Origin: Desulfosudis oleivorans
GTDB taxonomy: Bacteria > Desulfobacterota > Desulfobacteria > Desulfobacterales > SURF-7
Length of the DNA stretch: 64,000 bases
Direction of reading: 5' to 3'
Assembly (NCBI GenBank): GCA_020723305.1
Contig: DYJC01000001.1
Span: forward strand, 124,001-188,000
Position 1 is the stretch's first letter. Every line of letters starts with the position of its first letter. The position numbers were made by a program, and so were the translations under genes. This document shows, one piece after another, positions 22,025-31,800 of the stretch. The notes beneath the pieces were generated by a model. That model ran no database searches and was not told the DNA's origin. It saw only the letters and a list, made by a program, of their open reading frames with translations.

Positions 22025-24370
22025 TCACGCCTTTCCCAGAGCCCTGAGTACTTTCTCAGGCTTGACCGGGATATCATTGACCCTGACACCAATCGCATTA
22101 TAAATGGCATTCAAAACAGACCGCGGTGTACAGGTCACCGTACCCTCGCCGATTCCGCAGGCGCCGTACTCTCCGGCACCCTTCCATACTTCGAGTAAAA
22201 CCGGATCGATATCCGGCATATCCGCCATGGTTGGAATTTTGTAATCAATAAAGTTGAAATTCAGGGGGATACCGGTTTCTTCATCATAGATAATCTCTTC
22301 CGTCAGTGCTTCTCCGACACCGATACACTGGCCGCCGATCTGCTGCGCTTCCGCTCCGGAAGCATACATCACTGTCCCGCAATCATTAACCACTACAATT
22401 TTCAGAATTGTAACTTTTCCCGTGTCTGTATTCACTTCAACTTCTGAAAACGTAGCGATATAGGGAACCCCTGTTTTTTCATTGTTCGGCAGCTTGCTTT
22501 TCCGGATAACCAGAGGTGCCAGATCCCCGCAATTCATTAGCTCCTTGACTGTCATGCCGACCGAATTTTTTGAGAGCACCCGCCCGTCTGAAATATCCAG
22601 ATCTTCCTGTTTTTCTTTCAACACCAAAGCCGCCTTTTCGATAAGACGATTTTTTAAATCCCTGGCTGCATGAGCAATCACTTCAGATTGAAGATAGGAA
22701 ACCGAGCTGTCCGTCTGAACGCAATCCTTCATACTGGTTTCCGTGTCCACGACAGGTGACCAGTTTATATCTTCTATCTCGATACCCAGAAAGCCCAGTG
22801 CCTCGGCGCAACCCAGCATATTGCAGGTATTGGATCCGGTACCGGTTTCAACCGTAGGCGCTTCCAGCATGACGGTACAATCCGTATTTAATGTGATACC
22901 CACCTGTATCTCTCCCCTTCTGGTTTCCTGCCATTCAGCATGCCAGGCAGGATGAAAGGAAAATCCGACTCCGCGTTTTTGCGTACCTTTATAGACCCCG
23001 GGTTTATGACGCTTTTCACGCCAGCCGATTTTAGCCGCTCCCTGGTTCAAAACTGCGACCAGACTTTTATCCGGGCGGGAACCCCACTCATGCCCAAAAT
23101 TCTTAATGGCCAGATCAATCGGGTCCATTTCCAGTTTCTCTGCCAGCATATCCACAACATGTCCGAAAATTAAATTAAATTGTGAGTTCCCTACTCCCCT
23201 CATCATACAGGCAGGAAGTTTATTGGTGTATACTCCATACGATTCCATGCGTATATTGGGAATGTGTGCAAAAGCAACCTCCGTTATTTCCGTAGGCGCA
23301 AATTTCAGGGCAAACATGGTATGGTCGGCGTACGCACCTGCGTTACCAATGGATTTAAAATACATTGACGTTATTGTGCCGTCTTTTTTGGCTCCCATTT
23401 TTCCCAGGTAAATGGCCGGCTGCCGTGAATCGTGAAAACTCTCCCTGCGGGTGTGTTTGAATTTCACCGGCCGCCCTGTCTTTTTGGACAGGAGTGCCGT
23501 AAAAAGAAAGAATGGCTGATCGCCCGTGTCTCCCCGGCCGAATTGACCGCCGACATAGGAACTGATAACCCTGACCTTATGAACAGGGATATCCAGCATC
23601 TGACTGATGTGCATTCTCGATTGATCGGTCTCGTAGGAATTGGAACGAACCGTTAATTTGTCTTTTTTCCAGTCCACCAGACAGCACCAGTTATCCAGGG
23701 AAGCCTGCGTGGCATTATGATGAATGGAGGTGTCTTCAACAATCACATCTGCTTCCTCAAACGATTTGTCAATGTCACCCCTGTTGACAAAAACATCCTC
23801 TCCTCCGACAGATTCTTTCGGTAGAATATTGGTTTGAGAAATTTCAGGATGAATAACCGGAGCGCCGGGCTTCATGGCCAGAAGAGGGTCCAGAACAAAG
23901 GGAAGGACTTCCCAATCCACATCAATGAGTTTTAAGGCTTCTTCCGCTATCTCTTCCGTCTCTGCCGCGACCACGGCACCAACTTCATCCGTGGCCCAGC
24001 AGGCATGATCGCCCAGCACCCGCCGATCACGGAAGTGCCGCCACATCATACGGTCGTATGAAACCGTATCCACGCCATCTGTCCAGCCTGCGTTCGTAGC
24101 CCGAAGAGACGCCACTTCTGGATCTGTATAGGTTAAGATTGCGATCACACCCGATAGTTTTTCCGCTTTGCGGATATCCATGCTTCTGATTCTTGCATGA
24201 GCGTAGGGACTGCGCAGGACTTTCGCGTAAAGCATGTCCGGGTAATTTGTTTTTAATGTGATATCATCTGCAAACTTGACATTTCCGGACGCTTTTTCCA
24301 AACCATCTATCCGGGGGCGGTATCCGCCGATAAACTTACGACCTGTTCGTTGTTTATAGCCCTGTTTCAT
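22025..24370 (-). CDS. Molybdenum hydroxylase large (molybdopterin) subunit
   Basis: A 781-residue protein of the xanthine dehydrogenase/aldehyde oxidoreductase family, with the N-terminal hammerhead domain (GLEKASGNVKFADD) and the Moco-binding part (VGGQFGRGD, MRGVGNSQ, GAGEYGACGIGEG). Glu in GIGEG fits the catalytic Glu near the C-terminus. It overlaps the stop of the 2Fe-2S subunit gene by ATGA and is followed 9 bp later by the FAD subunit. Such enzymes hydroxylate or reductively dehydroxylate aromatic or heterocyclic compounds or aldehydes; which one is not clear. No Moco maturation genes are nearby. Confidence 0.9.
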   Translation of the reverse strand: MKQGYKQRTGRKFIGGYRPRIDGLEKASGNVKFADDITLKTNYPDMLYAKVLRSPYAHARIRSMDIRKAEKLSGVIAILTYTDPEVASLRATNAGWTDGVDTVSYDRMMWRHFRDRRVLGDHACWATDEVGAVVAAETEEIAEEALKLIDVDWEVLPFVLDPLLAMKPGAPVIHPEISQTNILPKESVGGEDVFVNRGDIDKSFEEADVIVEDTSIHHNATQASLDNWCCLVDWKKDKLTVRSNSYETDQSRMHISQMLDIPVHKVRVISSYVGGQFGRGDTGDQPFFLFTALLSKKTGRPVKFKHTRRESFHDSRQPAIYLGKMGAKKDGTITSMYFKSIGNAGAYADHTMFALKFAPTEITEVAFAHIPNIRMESYGVYTNKLPACMMRGVGNSQFNLIFGHVVDMLAEKLEMDPIDLAIKNFGHEWGSRPDKSLVAVLNQGAAKIGWREKRHKPGVYKGTQKRGVGFSFHPAWHAEWQETRRGEIQVGITLNTDCTVMLEAPTVETGTGSNTCNMLGCAEALGFLGIEIEDINWSPVVDTETSMKDCVQTDSSVSYLQSEVIAHAARDLKNRLIEKAALVLKEKQEDLDISDGRVLSKNSVGMTVKELMNCGDLAPLVIRKSKLPNNEKTGVPYIATFSEVEVNTDTGKVTILKIVVVNDCGTVMYASGAEAQQIGGQCIGVGEALTEEIIYDEETGIPLNFNFIDYKIPTMADMPDIDPVLLEVWKGAGEYGACGIGEGTVTCTPRSVLNAIYNAIGVRVNDIPVKPEKVLRALGKA

Positions 24371-24882
24371 GATTTTTCACCTCCTGCTTCCATTTTTTCT
24401 CCTGCGCGGAGAACCGCTTTCGCGATTCCGGCATAACAACCGCATCGGCAGATATGTCCGGAAAGCGCTTCTTTGACCTCGCTGAGACTGGGTTTGGGTT
24501 TTTCATTCAACAAGGCCTTTGTACTCATGACAAACCCGGGAGTACAAAATCCACATTGCAGGGCGGTTCCATAGCCTGGTTCACATTGCTCCGAAAAGGC
24601 TTTTACGACAGGATCATTTTCAGCCAGGCCTTCGATGGTGGTTATTTCATGTCCATGCACCGAAACAGCAAGGGTGAGGCAGGATAAAACAGCCTTGCCA
24701 TCCAGTAAAACCGTGCATGCCCCGCAGGCGCCCTCATCACAGGAAACCTTGAGGCCTGTCAATCCAAGTTTTTCACGCAATAAAAAAGATAACGTCATAT
24801 TGGGTGTAATATCTTGACCCAGCGAGAATTCACACCACTTTTGGTTGACCTTTATTCTGATTATGTTTTCTTTCCTGGACAT
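24367..24882 (-). CDS. Molybdenum hydroxylase 2Fe-2S subunit
   Basis: A 171-residue small subunit; GGAGG lies before the ATG. The plant-type 2Fe-2S motif CDEGACGACTV and the second cluster motifs QCGFCTPG and CRCGCY are complete. It passes electrons from the molybdenum centre to FAD. First gene of the three-gene operon, overlapping the large subunit start by ATGA. Confidence 0.94.
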   Translation of the reverse strand: MSRKENIIRIKVNQKWCEFSLGQDITPNMTLSFLLREKLGLTGLKVSCDEGACGACTVLLDGKAVLSCLTLAVSVHGHEITTIEGLAENDPVVKAFSEQCEPGYGTALQCGFCTPGFVMSTKALLNEKPKPSLSEVKEALSGHICRCGCYAGIAKAVLRAGEKMEAGGEKS

Positions 24883-24963
24883 GACGGTTCCTCCGTTTTT
24901 TTATTTGGATGATATTCCGGATGATCCGGTTTTACGCTGCTATGTTTTGATTTGAAATCTAAA

Positions 24964-26322
24964 TCACAGTACCATTTCTCCTATCAGAGAATGCACCTTT
25001 GTTTCAACTATCTTTACCTTTATGATTTTACCCAGGAATGACCTGTCACACAAGAAATCCACCGGGCCGTTGTCCATGGTCTTTCCCAGCATCCGGGGGC
25101 CTTCCATCCTCTCCGCCAGCACCTCCACTGTCCTGCCGATGAAACGTTTGTTGCTTTCCGATGCGATCCGATTCGTCAGGGAGAGCATTCTGATATGACG
25201 CTTCTTTTTCTCTTCCTTGCCGACTCGGTCTCCCAGGTCATAGGCTGCGGTACCCTTTCGGAGCGAGAACTTGAACACATAGCAGAAATCAAAACCAGCC
25301 TTTTCCACCAGGTCATACGTTTCCTGGAAATCCTGTTCTGTTTCCTCAGGGAAGCCGATAAGCACATCGGAAGAAATGCTGACTCCGGGGATACCTGCCT
25401 TTATTTTCTTGACAATATCCATATACTGCGCCTTTGTATACTGCCGGTTCATCAGCCCCAGCACCCGGTCCGAGCCTGACTGCAAAGGCAGGTGGATGTG
25501 GTTGCAGGCTTTCGGCAGACGCGCGATCGTCTTGATGATCCGATCGTTCATATCCTTGGGATGGTTTGTCAGGTACCGTATTCGCAGCAGCCCGTCTATC
25601 CCATGGATCTTTTCCAATAATCCTGCAAGGTCCAGCCCCTGAAAGGTATAGGAATTCACGTTCTGTCCCAGCAGGGTGACCTCTTTGGTCCCGTTCCGGA
25701 CCAGTCTTTCGATTTCAGCAATAATGGTGTCCGCCGGTATGGATACTTCCGCCCCCCGCACATATGGTACGATGCAGTAAGAACAAAAATTATTGCACCC
25801 CCGCATGATATTGACATACGCCGAAATTTTTACAGGAAGAACTATCTCTCCACCGGTGAGAGAGGGTTGGGGTGAAGCGGCTATGATTGCCGAAACTTCT
25901 TCTATTTTTTTCGCCCCGATCACCAGATCGATGAACGGGTAGCTTTTTTTCACTCCTTCCCCCAGCCGCTCTGCCGCGCACCCGATCAGTACCAGTCTTC
26001 TCCCTTTCTTCGCCCTGCGCCAGGCCTTGAATTTTCCCGCCTCTGTCAACGCCTGCTTCTCCGTATTTTCCCGCACCGTACAGGAATTAATAATGATGAT
26101 ATCGGCGTCCTCTGGGATGGCGGATTCAATAAAACCGTATGATACCAGACCATGGGTGATAGCACTTGAATCAGCGACATTCATTTGGCATCCAAACGTT
26201 TTGACATAAAATTTCAAACTGCTGTGTCTGGATGTGATCCCGCCCATAGATTTGATGCTTGTCCTGCTTGAAATCCGAGGGGAGGTGGCCATTCCCTTAT
26301 TTGTATTTTGACATTTTTTCAT
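24964..26322 (-). CDS. miaB: tRNA 2-methylthio-N6-isopentenyladenosine synthase MiaB
   Basis: Radical SAM methylthiotransferase modifying A37 of tRNAs. From the longest start it has 452 residues. Three cluster cysteines of the N-terminal MTTase domain (Cys45, Cys81, Cys115) and the radical SAM motif Cys176-x3-Cys180-x2-Cys183 are present, with a TRAM-like C-terminus. The start is uncertain: relatives begin only about 8 residues before FYVKTFGCQMN, so Met26 (26247) is also plausible; none of the candidate ATGs has a good ribosome-binding site. Residues 150-159 in the linker between domains come from a palindromic repeat (see 25846-25875). Confidence 0.92.
   Translation of the reverse strand: MKKCQNTNKGMATSPRISSRTSIKSMGGITSRHSSLKFYVKTFGCQMNVADSSAITHGLVSYGFIESAIPEDADIIIINSCTVRENTEKQALTEAGKFKAWRRAKKGRRLVLIGCAAERLGEGVKKSYPFIDLVIGAKKIEEVSAIIAASPQPSLTGGEIVLPVKISAYVNIMRGCNNFCSYCIVPYVRGAEVSIPADTIIAEIERLVRNGTKEVTLLGQNVNSYTFQGLDLAGLLEKIHGIDGLLRIRYLTNHPKDMNDRIIKTIARLPKACNHIHLPLQSGSDRVLGLMNRQYTKAQYMDIVKKIKAGIPGVSISSDVLIGFPEETEQDFQETYDLVEKAGFDFCYVFKFSLRKGTAAYDLGDRVGKEEKKKRHIRMLSLTNRIASESNKRFIGRTVEVLAERMEGPRMLGKTMDNGPVDFLCDRSFLGKIIKVKIVETKVHSLIGEMVL
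25846..25875. repeat. Palindromic repeat embedded in miaB
   Basis: CTCTC-CACCGGT-GAGAG followed by AGGGTTGGGGTGA. In the miaB direction it encodes SPQPSLTGGE at the join between the MTTase and radical SAM domains. Its sequence resembles the CACCCCAACCCTCTC-type palindromic repeats that are common between genes in many proteobacteria; that resemblance is from memory. It is read through in frame. Confidence 0.5.
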
Positions 26323-26379
26323 AAATATTTATCATGCTTAGCCATTCTTTACCATACGAGTTTTCAACGATCAGGGAAG

Positions 26380-27147
26380 TCAATGGTAAAAAAAGAGCAG
26401 TGCGATCCCGAAAATGATCCGGTAGATGCCGAAGCTGACAAATGTGAACGTTTCCAGAAACTTCACAAAAATTTTGATCACGAAATAGGCAACCACGAAA
26501 GACACTGCAAAGCCAACGGCCAGAAGGAAAAGCTGCTCATTGCTGAAATCCTTGTAATGCTTCAGCAGATCCAGTCCGCTCGCCGCCATCATAATCGGAA
26601 GAGCCAGCAGAAAAGAAAACTCAGCGCTGGCCTTGCGGTTCAGTCCCACCAGAAGCGCACCGATTATCGTCGCTCCGGCGCGGCTGGTTCCGGGCACAAG
26701 CGCAAGAATCTGTCCCAGGCCGATCCAGGCGGCCTGCCGGTAGCTGATCTGCTCAACGTCCCGGACAAGTCCCGGCTTTTCTTTATAAAAACGCTCCACA
26801 ATCAGAAAGATAATCCCACCGACAATAAACATGACGGCAACCACATGGACGGAAAACATCGCCTTGACCAGCTTGTAAAATACAAGGCCGACAACCGACA
26901 TCGGCAGAAACGCCAGCAGCACTTTTTTCCACAGATCCAATTTCCGTAAAGTGAATTTGTCCCGGTAGTTGGCAATCACAGCCAGAACAGCCGCAAGCTG
27001 AATAATGACCAGGTATGCTTTATGTGCATCGGTCTCAACGATTTTCAACAAGTCACTTGCGACGATCAGATGCCCGGTGGAAGAAATTGGTAAAAACTCC
27101 GTCAGCCCCTCAACAACCCCTAAAATAACAGCCTGTATGATATCCAT
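26380..27147 (-). CDS. uppP: Undecaprenyl-diphosphatase UppP (BacA)
   Basis: A 255-residue polytopic membrane protein; the start MDIIQAV has AGAGGAAG 9 nt upstream, which excludes a lysine-rich leader 23 codons longer. The family motifs [17 protein letters not shown] (first) and [10 protein letters not shown] (second) are intact. It dephosphorylates undecaprenyl diphosphate to recycle the lipid carrier of peptidoglycan and other envelope polymers. It lies between ndh and miaB on the same strand. Confidence 0.96.
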   Translation of the reverse strand: MDIIQAVILGVVEGLTEFLPISSTGHLIVASDLLKIVETDAHKAYLVIIQLAAVLAVIANYRDKFTLRKLDLWKKVLLAFLPMSVVGLVFYKLVKAMFSVHVVAVMFIVGGIIFLIVERFYKEKPGLVRDVEQISYRQAAWIGLGQILALVPGTSRAGATIIGALLVGLNRKASAEFSFLLALPIMMAASGLDLLKHYKDFSNEQLFLLAVGFAVSFVVAYFVIKIFVKFLETFTFVSFGIYRIIFGIALLFFYH

Positions 27148-27190
27148 AAAAAAAACTTCCTCTATCGTTCGCCTTGTAAACAATTTCATC

Positions 27191-28468
27191 TCATTTTTTT
27201 TCTTTTTCTTCTTCATCCGGGTACAATCGCCAGGTTTTATTCACCACCAGTCTGGCTCCCCTGCTGAAGGAGAGATAGGATGATGCCCATCTGAGGAATA
27301 CAAACAGCCGGTTCTGAAATCCAATGAGAAAATAGATATGGATGACAACCCACATGAACCAGGCGGGAAATCCGCTCAATTGGAGCCATCCGTATTCCAG
27401 AACAGCCCGGCTTCTTCCAATGGTGGCCAGTTGCCCCCGGTCTTTATACTGAAACGGTTTTCCGATCTCGCCCCGGATGTTCCCGCAGATGCTCCGAGCG
27501 AGGTATTCCCCCTGCTGTTGGGCCACAGGCGCTATGCCGGGAAGCGGTTTGCCCTTGCCATCGGATAGTCTGGCCTGATCTCCGGCCACAAAAATTTCCG
27601 GATGTCCTTTCAGACTCAGATCCGGCAATACTATAACCCGGCCCTGCGGATCGGTATCCACAGCAACGCCTGTCAGGAACTTGGCAGCACGGATGCCCGC
27701 TGCCCAGATGACGGTTGTGGCCAGTAGCTTTTCCTTCCCGATTTCAATGCCGGTATCATCCACGAGGGTGACCCGTTTGTTGGTCCAGACTTCAACTCCG
27801 AGATATTCCAGGCTCCGGGCAGCCTTTCGGGTAAGTTTTTCGGAAAACGACGGGAGAATGCGAGGCCCAGCTTCAATCAGGATGACCCGAGCAAGAGTCG
27901 GGTCGATATTTTTAAAATCCTTTGCCAGGGTATGACGGCTCAGTTCACCCAGAGCTCCGGCCAGTTCCACACCCGTTGGGCCACCACCGACAATGATAAA
28001 CGTCAGATGGCGGGACATTATTTCCGTATCCGGCTCGGCTTCCGCCTGTTCAAAGGCTGACAGCACCCGCCTCCGGATTTCCGTGGCCTGCTCCAGTGTC
28101 TTGAGTCCCGGCGCATGAGGTTCCCACTGCTCATTGCCAAAATAGGTATGAAAGGCCCCGCAGGCCAGGATCAGGTAATCATAGTCAAACCGCCCGATGG
28201 TGGTTGTCACATATTTTTCATCCGGATTCACACCCAGGGCTTCTCCCTGAAGAATCCGGATGTTTTTGTATCTGGAAAGGATCGAGCGCAGGGGGACGGC
28301 GATTTCCGCCGGACTCAGCCCGGCCATGGCCACCTGGTAGAGCAGTGGCTGAAACAGGTGATAATTGCTCCGGTCGATAAGAAGAACCTCTGCGTCTTCA
28401 CAATTCCCAAGCCCCTTTGCCGCGTTGAGACCCGCGAATCCGCCGCCGATAATCACAATTTTTTTCAT
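27191..28468 (-). CDS. Type II NADH dehydrogenase (NDH-2)
   Basis: A 425-residue FAD enzyme that passes electrons from NADH to quinone without pumping. FAD motif [15 protein letters not shown] at the N-terminus, NADH motif [15 protein letters not shown] in the middle, [12 protein letters not shown], and the late FAD motif EIFVAGDQA. The C-terminal [15 protein letters not shown] segment is the hydrophobic/amphipathic membrane anchor of this family. The very basic and acidic tail (DEEEKEKK) is unusual but short. The gene is followed 43 bp later by uppP. Confidence 0.92.
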   Translation of the reverse strand: MKKIVIIGGGFAGLNAAKGLGNCEDAEVLLIDRSNYHLFQPLLYQVAMAGLSPAEIAVPLRSILSRYKNIRILQGEALGVNPDEKYVTTTIGRFDYDYLILACGAFHTYFGNEQWEPHAPGLKTLEQATEIRRRVLSAFEQAEAEPDTEIMSRHLTFIIVGGGPTGVELAGALGELSRHTLAKDFKNIDPTLARVILIEAGPRILPSFSEKLTRKAARSLEYLGVEVWTNKRVTLVDDTGIEIGKEKLLATTVIWAAGIRAAKFLTGVAVDTDPQGRVIVLPDLSLKGHPEIFVAGDQARLSDGKGKPLPGIAPVAQQQGEYLARSICGNIRGEIGKPFQYKDRGQLATIGRSRAVLEYGWLQLSGFPAWFMWVVIHIYFLIGFQNRLFVFLRWASSYLSFSRGARLVVNKTWRLYPDEEEKEKK

Positions 28469-28605
28469 AAGCCCTCTTTTGTTCTGCCGGATTCTGGAAT
28501 CTTGTTTTTGATAATGGTTTCCCCCGGATCGCCTTCCTGTTTACTCCAGACAACCGTCTTTACCATGAAACCAGGATGCATTCAACGGAGTTGTTTATCT
28601 GGAAT

Positions 28606-28770
28606 GTAATCAAAACTGTTGAGTTTCGATTACCTAATCGTTTTGATTACTCCGATTGTGGGAGCGGCATCTTGCCGCGACAGTACTGTCTTGATTGATG
28701 TCTTGAACAAAGCCCTATCGCGGCTGGAAGCCGCTCCCACATAATTCGACTATTCAACAGTTTTGATTAC
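28606..28770. repeat. REP/BIME element inside 17-bp inverted arms
   Basis: A 165-bp composite. The core is two inverted REP-like units, 28657-28680 (TGTGGGAGCGGCatcTTGCCGC) and 28718-28741, of the GTGGGAGCGGC type. It is enclosed by perfect 17-bp inverted arms, GTAATCAAAACTGTTGA at 28606-28622 and its complement at 28754-28770. A second REP pair without these arms lies at 42803. No RAYT transposase is visible. The rest of 28469-28808 holds nothing else I can support. Confidence 0.8.
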
Positions 28771-28808
28771 ACCCGTTTGTCTGTCTTTGTAAACTGCATT
28801 GTTCCATT

Positions 28809-31800
28809 TCAAACGAACCGTTTCCTGAGTTCAAGCCCCTTGTACTCTTTTTCAAAGCCAAAGGCTTTGAGCGGATCTGCATAAGGACTTTCTTTTGCAG
28901 GTTCGCTGTTGATGGTCTCGACCCGGATGGATTGAACAGGATGGAAGCTGCGGGAAAGGAAAGTCTGAAAACAGTTGAGATATTCCAATATGTTCATATT
29001 ATCATGCGGAACATGAAAGGTCAGTTGTTTACCGCTGCTCCTGGAAACAAGCACAAGCTTTTTCCCGTGAAATACCAGATGGGTTGTTCCAAGTCTTGGA
29101 GGCAGATCTGTTTCAGGCAGATCCAGGTTCATCCCGCAGACAGAGGCTGGATCCATCGCATTTATCCAGTAGATCGAATCATCCGGAAGTTTTTTCTGCA
29201 ATAATCGGAATGCCTCATGGGAGATAAACTGAAGGCCGCTGATGTTTTCAAAAAACTGTCCGGACAGGATCTCTCCGGAAAGCTCCATGATCCGGAAGGT
29301 CTTGAACAGGGCTCTCCAGCTCAAGACATGAATCTCCCGTGACAGGATTTCCCGGAAAATGATTCCATACCGCCTGAACAACTGGCGCGCCCTTTCTTTC
29401 CGGATCTCTGCCTGATCCAGGGGATCGGGTTCGCCCCCGTCCCCTTGCCGGATAGAAAACCAGGTTCCGGACATTGGTCTGGATCTCTTCCACCGGTTAT
29501 ACTGCCCGCGTCTTCCCTGTTTTTCTTGTACCACCTTTGCCGGTATAAACCGGTTCAGAATTCCTTCTCTCAGCACAAGATAGGCGTCATTCGTAAGCAG
29601 CCCCTTCCAGGCCATTTTCCAGATTTTCCGGGAAGCCTTTTCCGAATCCAGACCAAAATGATTCATGATGTCAAAAAAACTGTACCGGCCATCCAGTCTG
29701 GGCAGAATCTCTTTGCACGTTTCATTATCAAGCTTTCCGGAAACCGGATCATTCAGACCGCCATCTGAAGAAAAAAGCTCAAGATCTTCCTGGAACGTAA
29801 ATCCGGTCTTTTTTTCCCCGCACCCGAACCACACAAGATCGCTGGATTGCATCAGGCTGTCCAGCCATGCGGTGTGATAGGGTTTGAGTCTGGCCGGAAA
29901 GATGTTCTCTTCCCAGGATGCTGCCGGCAGGCATAGTCCGAACAGTTGATCCAACCGGGCCTGAAGGTCGTCCATGGTTTCGCCGGGCATGGTCAGACCA
30001 TGAAAATGGGCCAGAAAAAGCGGCAGGCAATCCAGTGAAAGCGCCTGAAATACCGGCTGTCTTGCCTTCCGGGCCAGGCGAAGCAGGATTTCAAAATTTT
30101 CCCGGTCGCAGATTTCATGATAATGGATTTCTTTCCGCAGCTTTGCCCGCACGATCTGATCTGCTTCAAGCAGGGAAGTGATTGCTTCCGATAGTTGATT
30201 ATTTGAAAAACCAAAAACCTCCTGAAGGAAAGCTTCCGGAACCAGCCCATAATAGGAAAGCCATCGGATCAGGAATTCATAAGGCAGGCTATCACCTGCA
30301 TCCCGGGGTTTTGAAAAAACAGTTTCAATATCCTGTTCCATTTCCGGCATAATGTTGTTTCTATCTTCATCCAGTGACATGATGCTGAAGGCTTTTCTGG
30401 GTATTGAAAAAGCGCCGGCAACATAGGGAAGATTTTCAATGGCGCATACCCAGAAAATCTTTCCAGCCGGGAACCGTGTCCGGATCGCACGGACATTGGG
30501 CAAAGCCAGAATCTCTTTTTCCTCAAATCCATGGTCTCTTTTCATGGCATGAATCAGGGCCTGCCACTCTTCTTCCGGAATGATCAGTCGCTCTTTCAAC
30601 CAGTCCATCAAATCCTGGGAAGAAGAAGGAGAATATCCCTTTGCCGTTCGATGCAACTTCTCTTTCAGCATCTGAAAAACATGTTCCGGTATGATCCCAG
30701 CCGGATCATCCTGTCCTGCGATCTCTCGAATCAGATCACTGCTGATCCCGGAATGGCTGCCACTTACCGGCGTATCATCCTCATACATATGCTTGTTGGT
30801 CTGCTGCCATATGAGACCATTTGAAAACGGGGAAGGAAAAAAAGATTTCACCTGGGAAATCCGGATCTGCCCATCCTCGATTTCATCCAGGAGTTTTTTC
30901 AGATTTTCCAGATCGAACTCATCCTGGATGCAGGTTCTCCAGGTTTCCAGCACAATCGGAAAATCCTTTTTTTTCCGGGTGGAATCCAGCAGTTTTTTAG
31001 ACCGCAGACGGTTCAGCCAGAGCGGCATTCTTTTTTGAAATCCTGCCCTGGGCAGGAGCAGCGCCCGTCCGGCGTTTTCCCTGAATTTGGCGCCAAAATA
31101 GCCTGTTTTTTCAAGCTGGAACCGCAGCAGGGTTTCCATTTTATCCGCCTTTACCAGTCTGAAAACATCTTCAATCTCAAATGAATGGGGAAGCAGAAGA
31201 AGAATTGCATCATCATCGGCAAACACTTCCAGGGGATAGGAATATTGATTTTCCCAAGCCGCAGAAAGGGCCATAGCAAAAGGACGATTGATGCGTCCGC
31301 CCCAAATGGAGTGAAGAATCACCTGCTTCCGGTCGCCCTGGTTCATTGGATCATCAAAATGTTCAATCAGAAGATGATACCGGTGCGGAAGATCCGATTT
31401 TGTACTGTCTTTCTGCCGCGAAAGAAACCGGATGAGTTCTTCTGCCGCGGATTCCTCCATGCAGTAGTCATTCATCAGTTCTTTTTTAAACAACTCCTGC
31501 CTGCGGTCTATTTTGGCATTGGCATCCTGTAAGAACAATCCGATTTTTTCAGAAAGCCCGAAATCCCGGTTTCTGCTCTCTGCCTTCCAGAACGGAATGA
31601 TACCGGGCCTTGCTTTTGAAGCAGTGACCTCGATATCGTTATGGGTGATTTTTTGAATCCGCCATACCTGGGTTCCCAGTGCAAAGGTATCCCCTTCCTT
31701 TCTCTCCCACACAAACTCTTCATCCAGCTCACCGATCTTCGCTTTGGTGTCTGTGGTTCGAAGATTGAAGTACCCCCGGTCCGGAATCGTGCCTCCGGCC

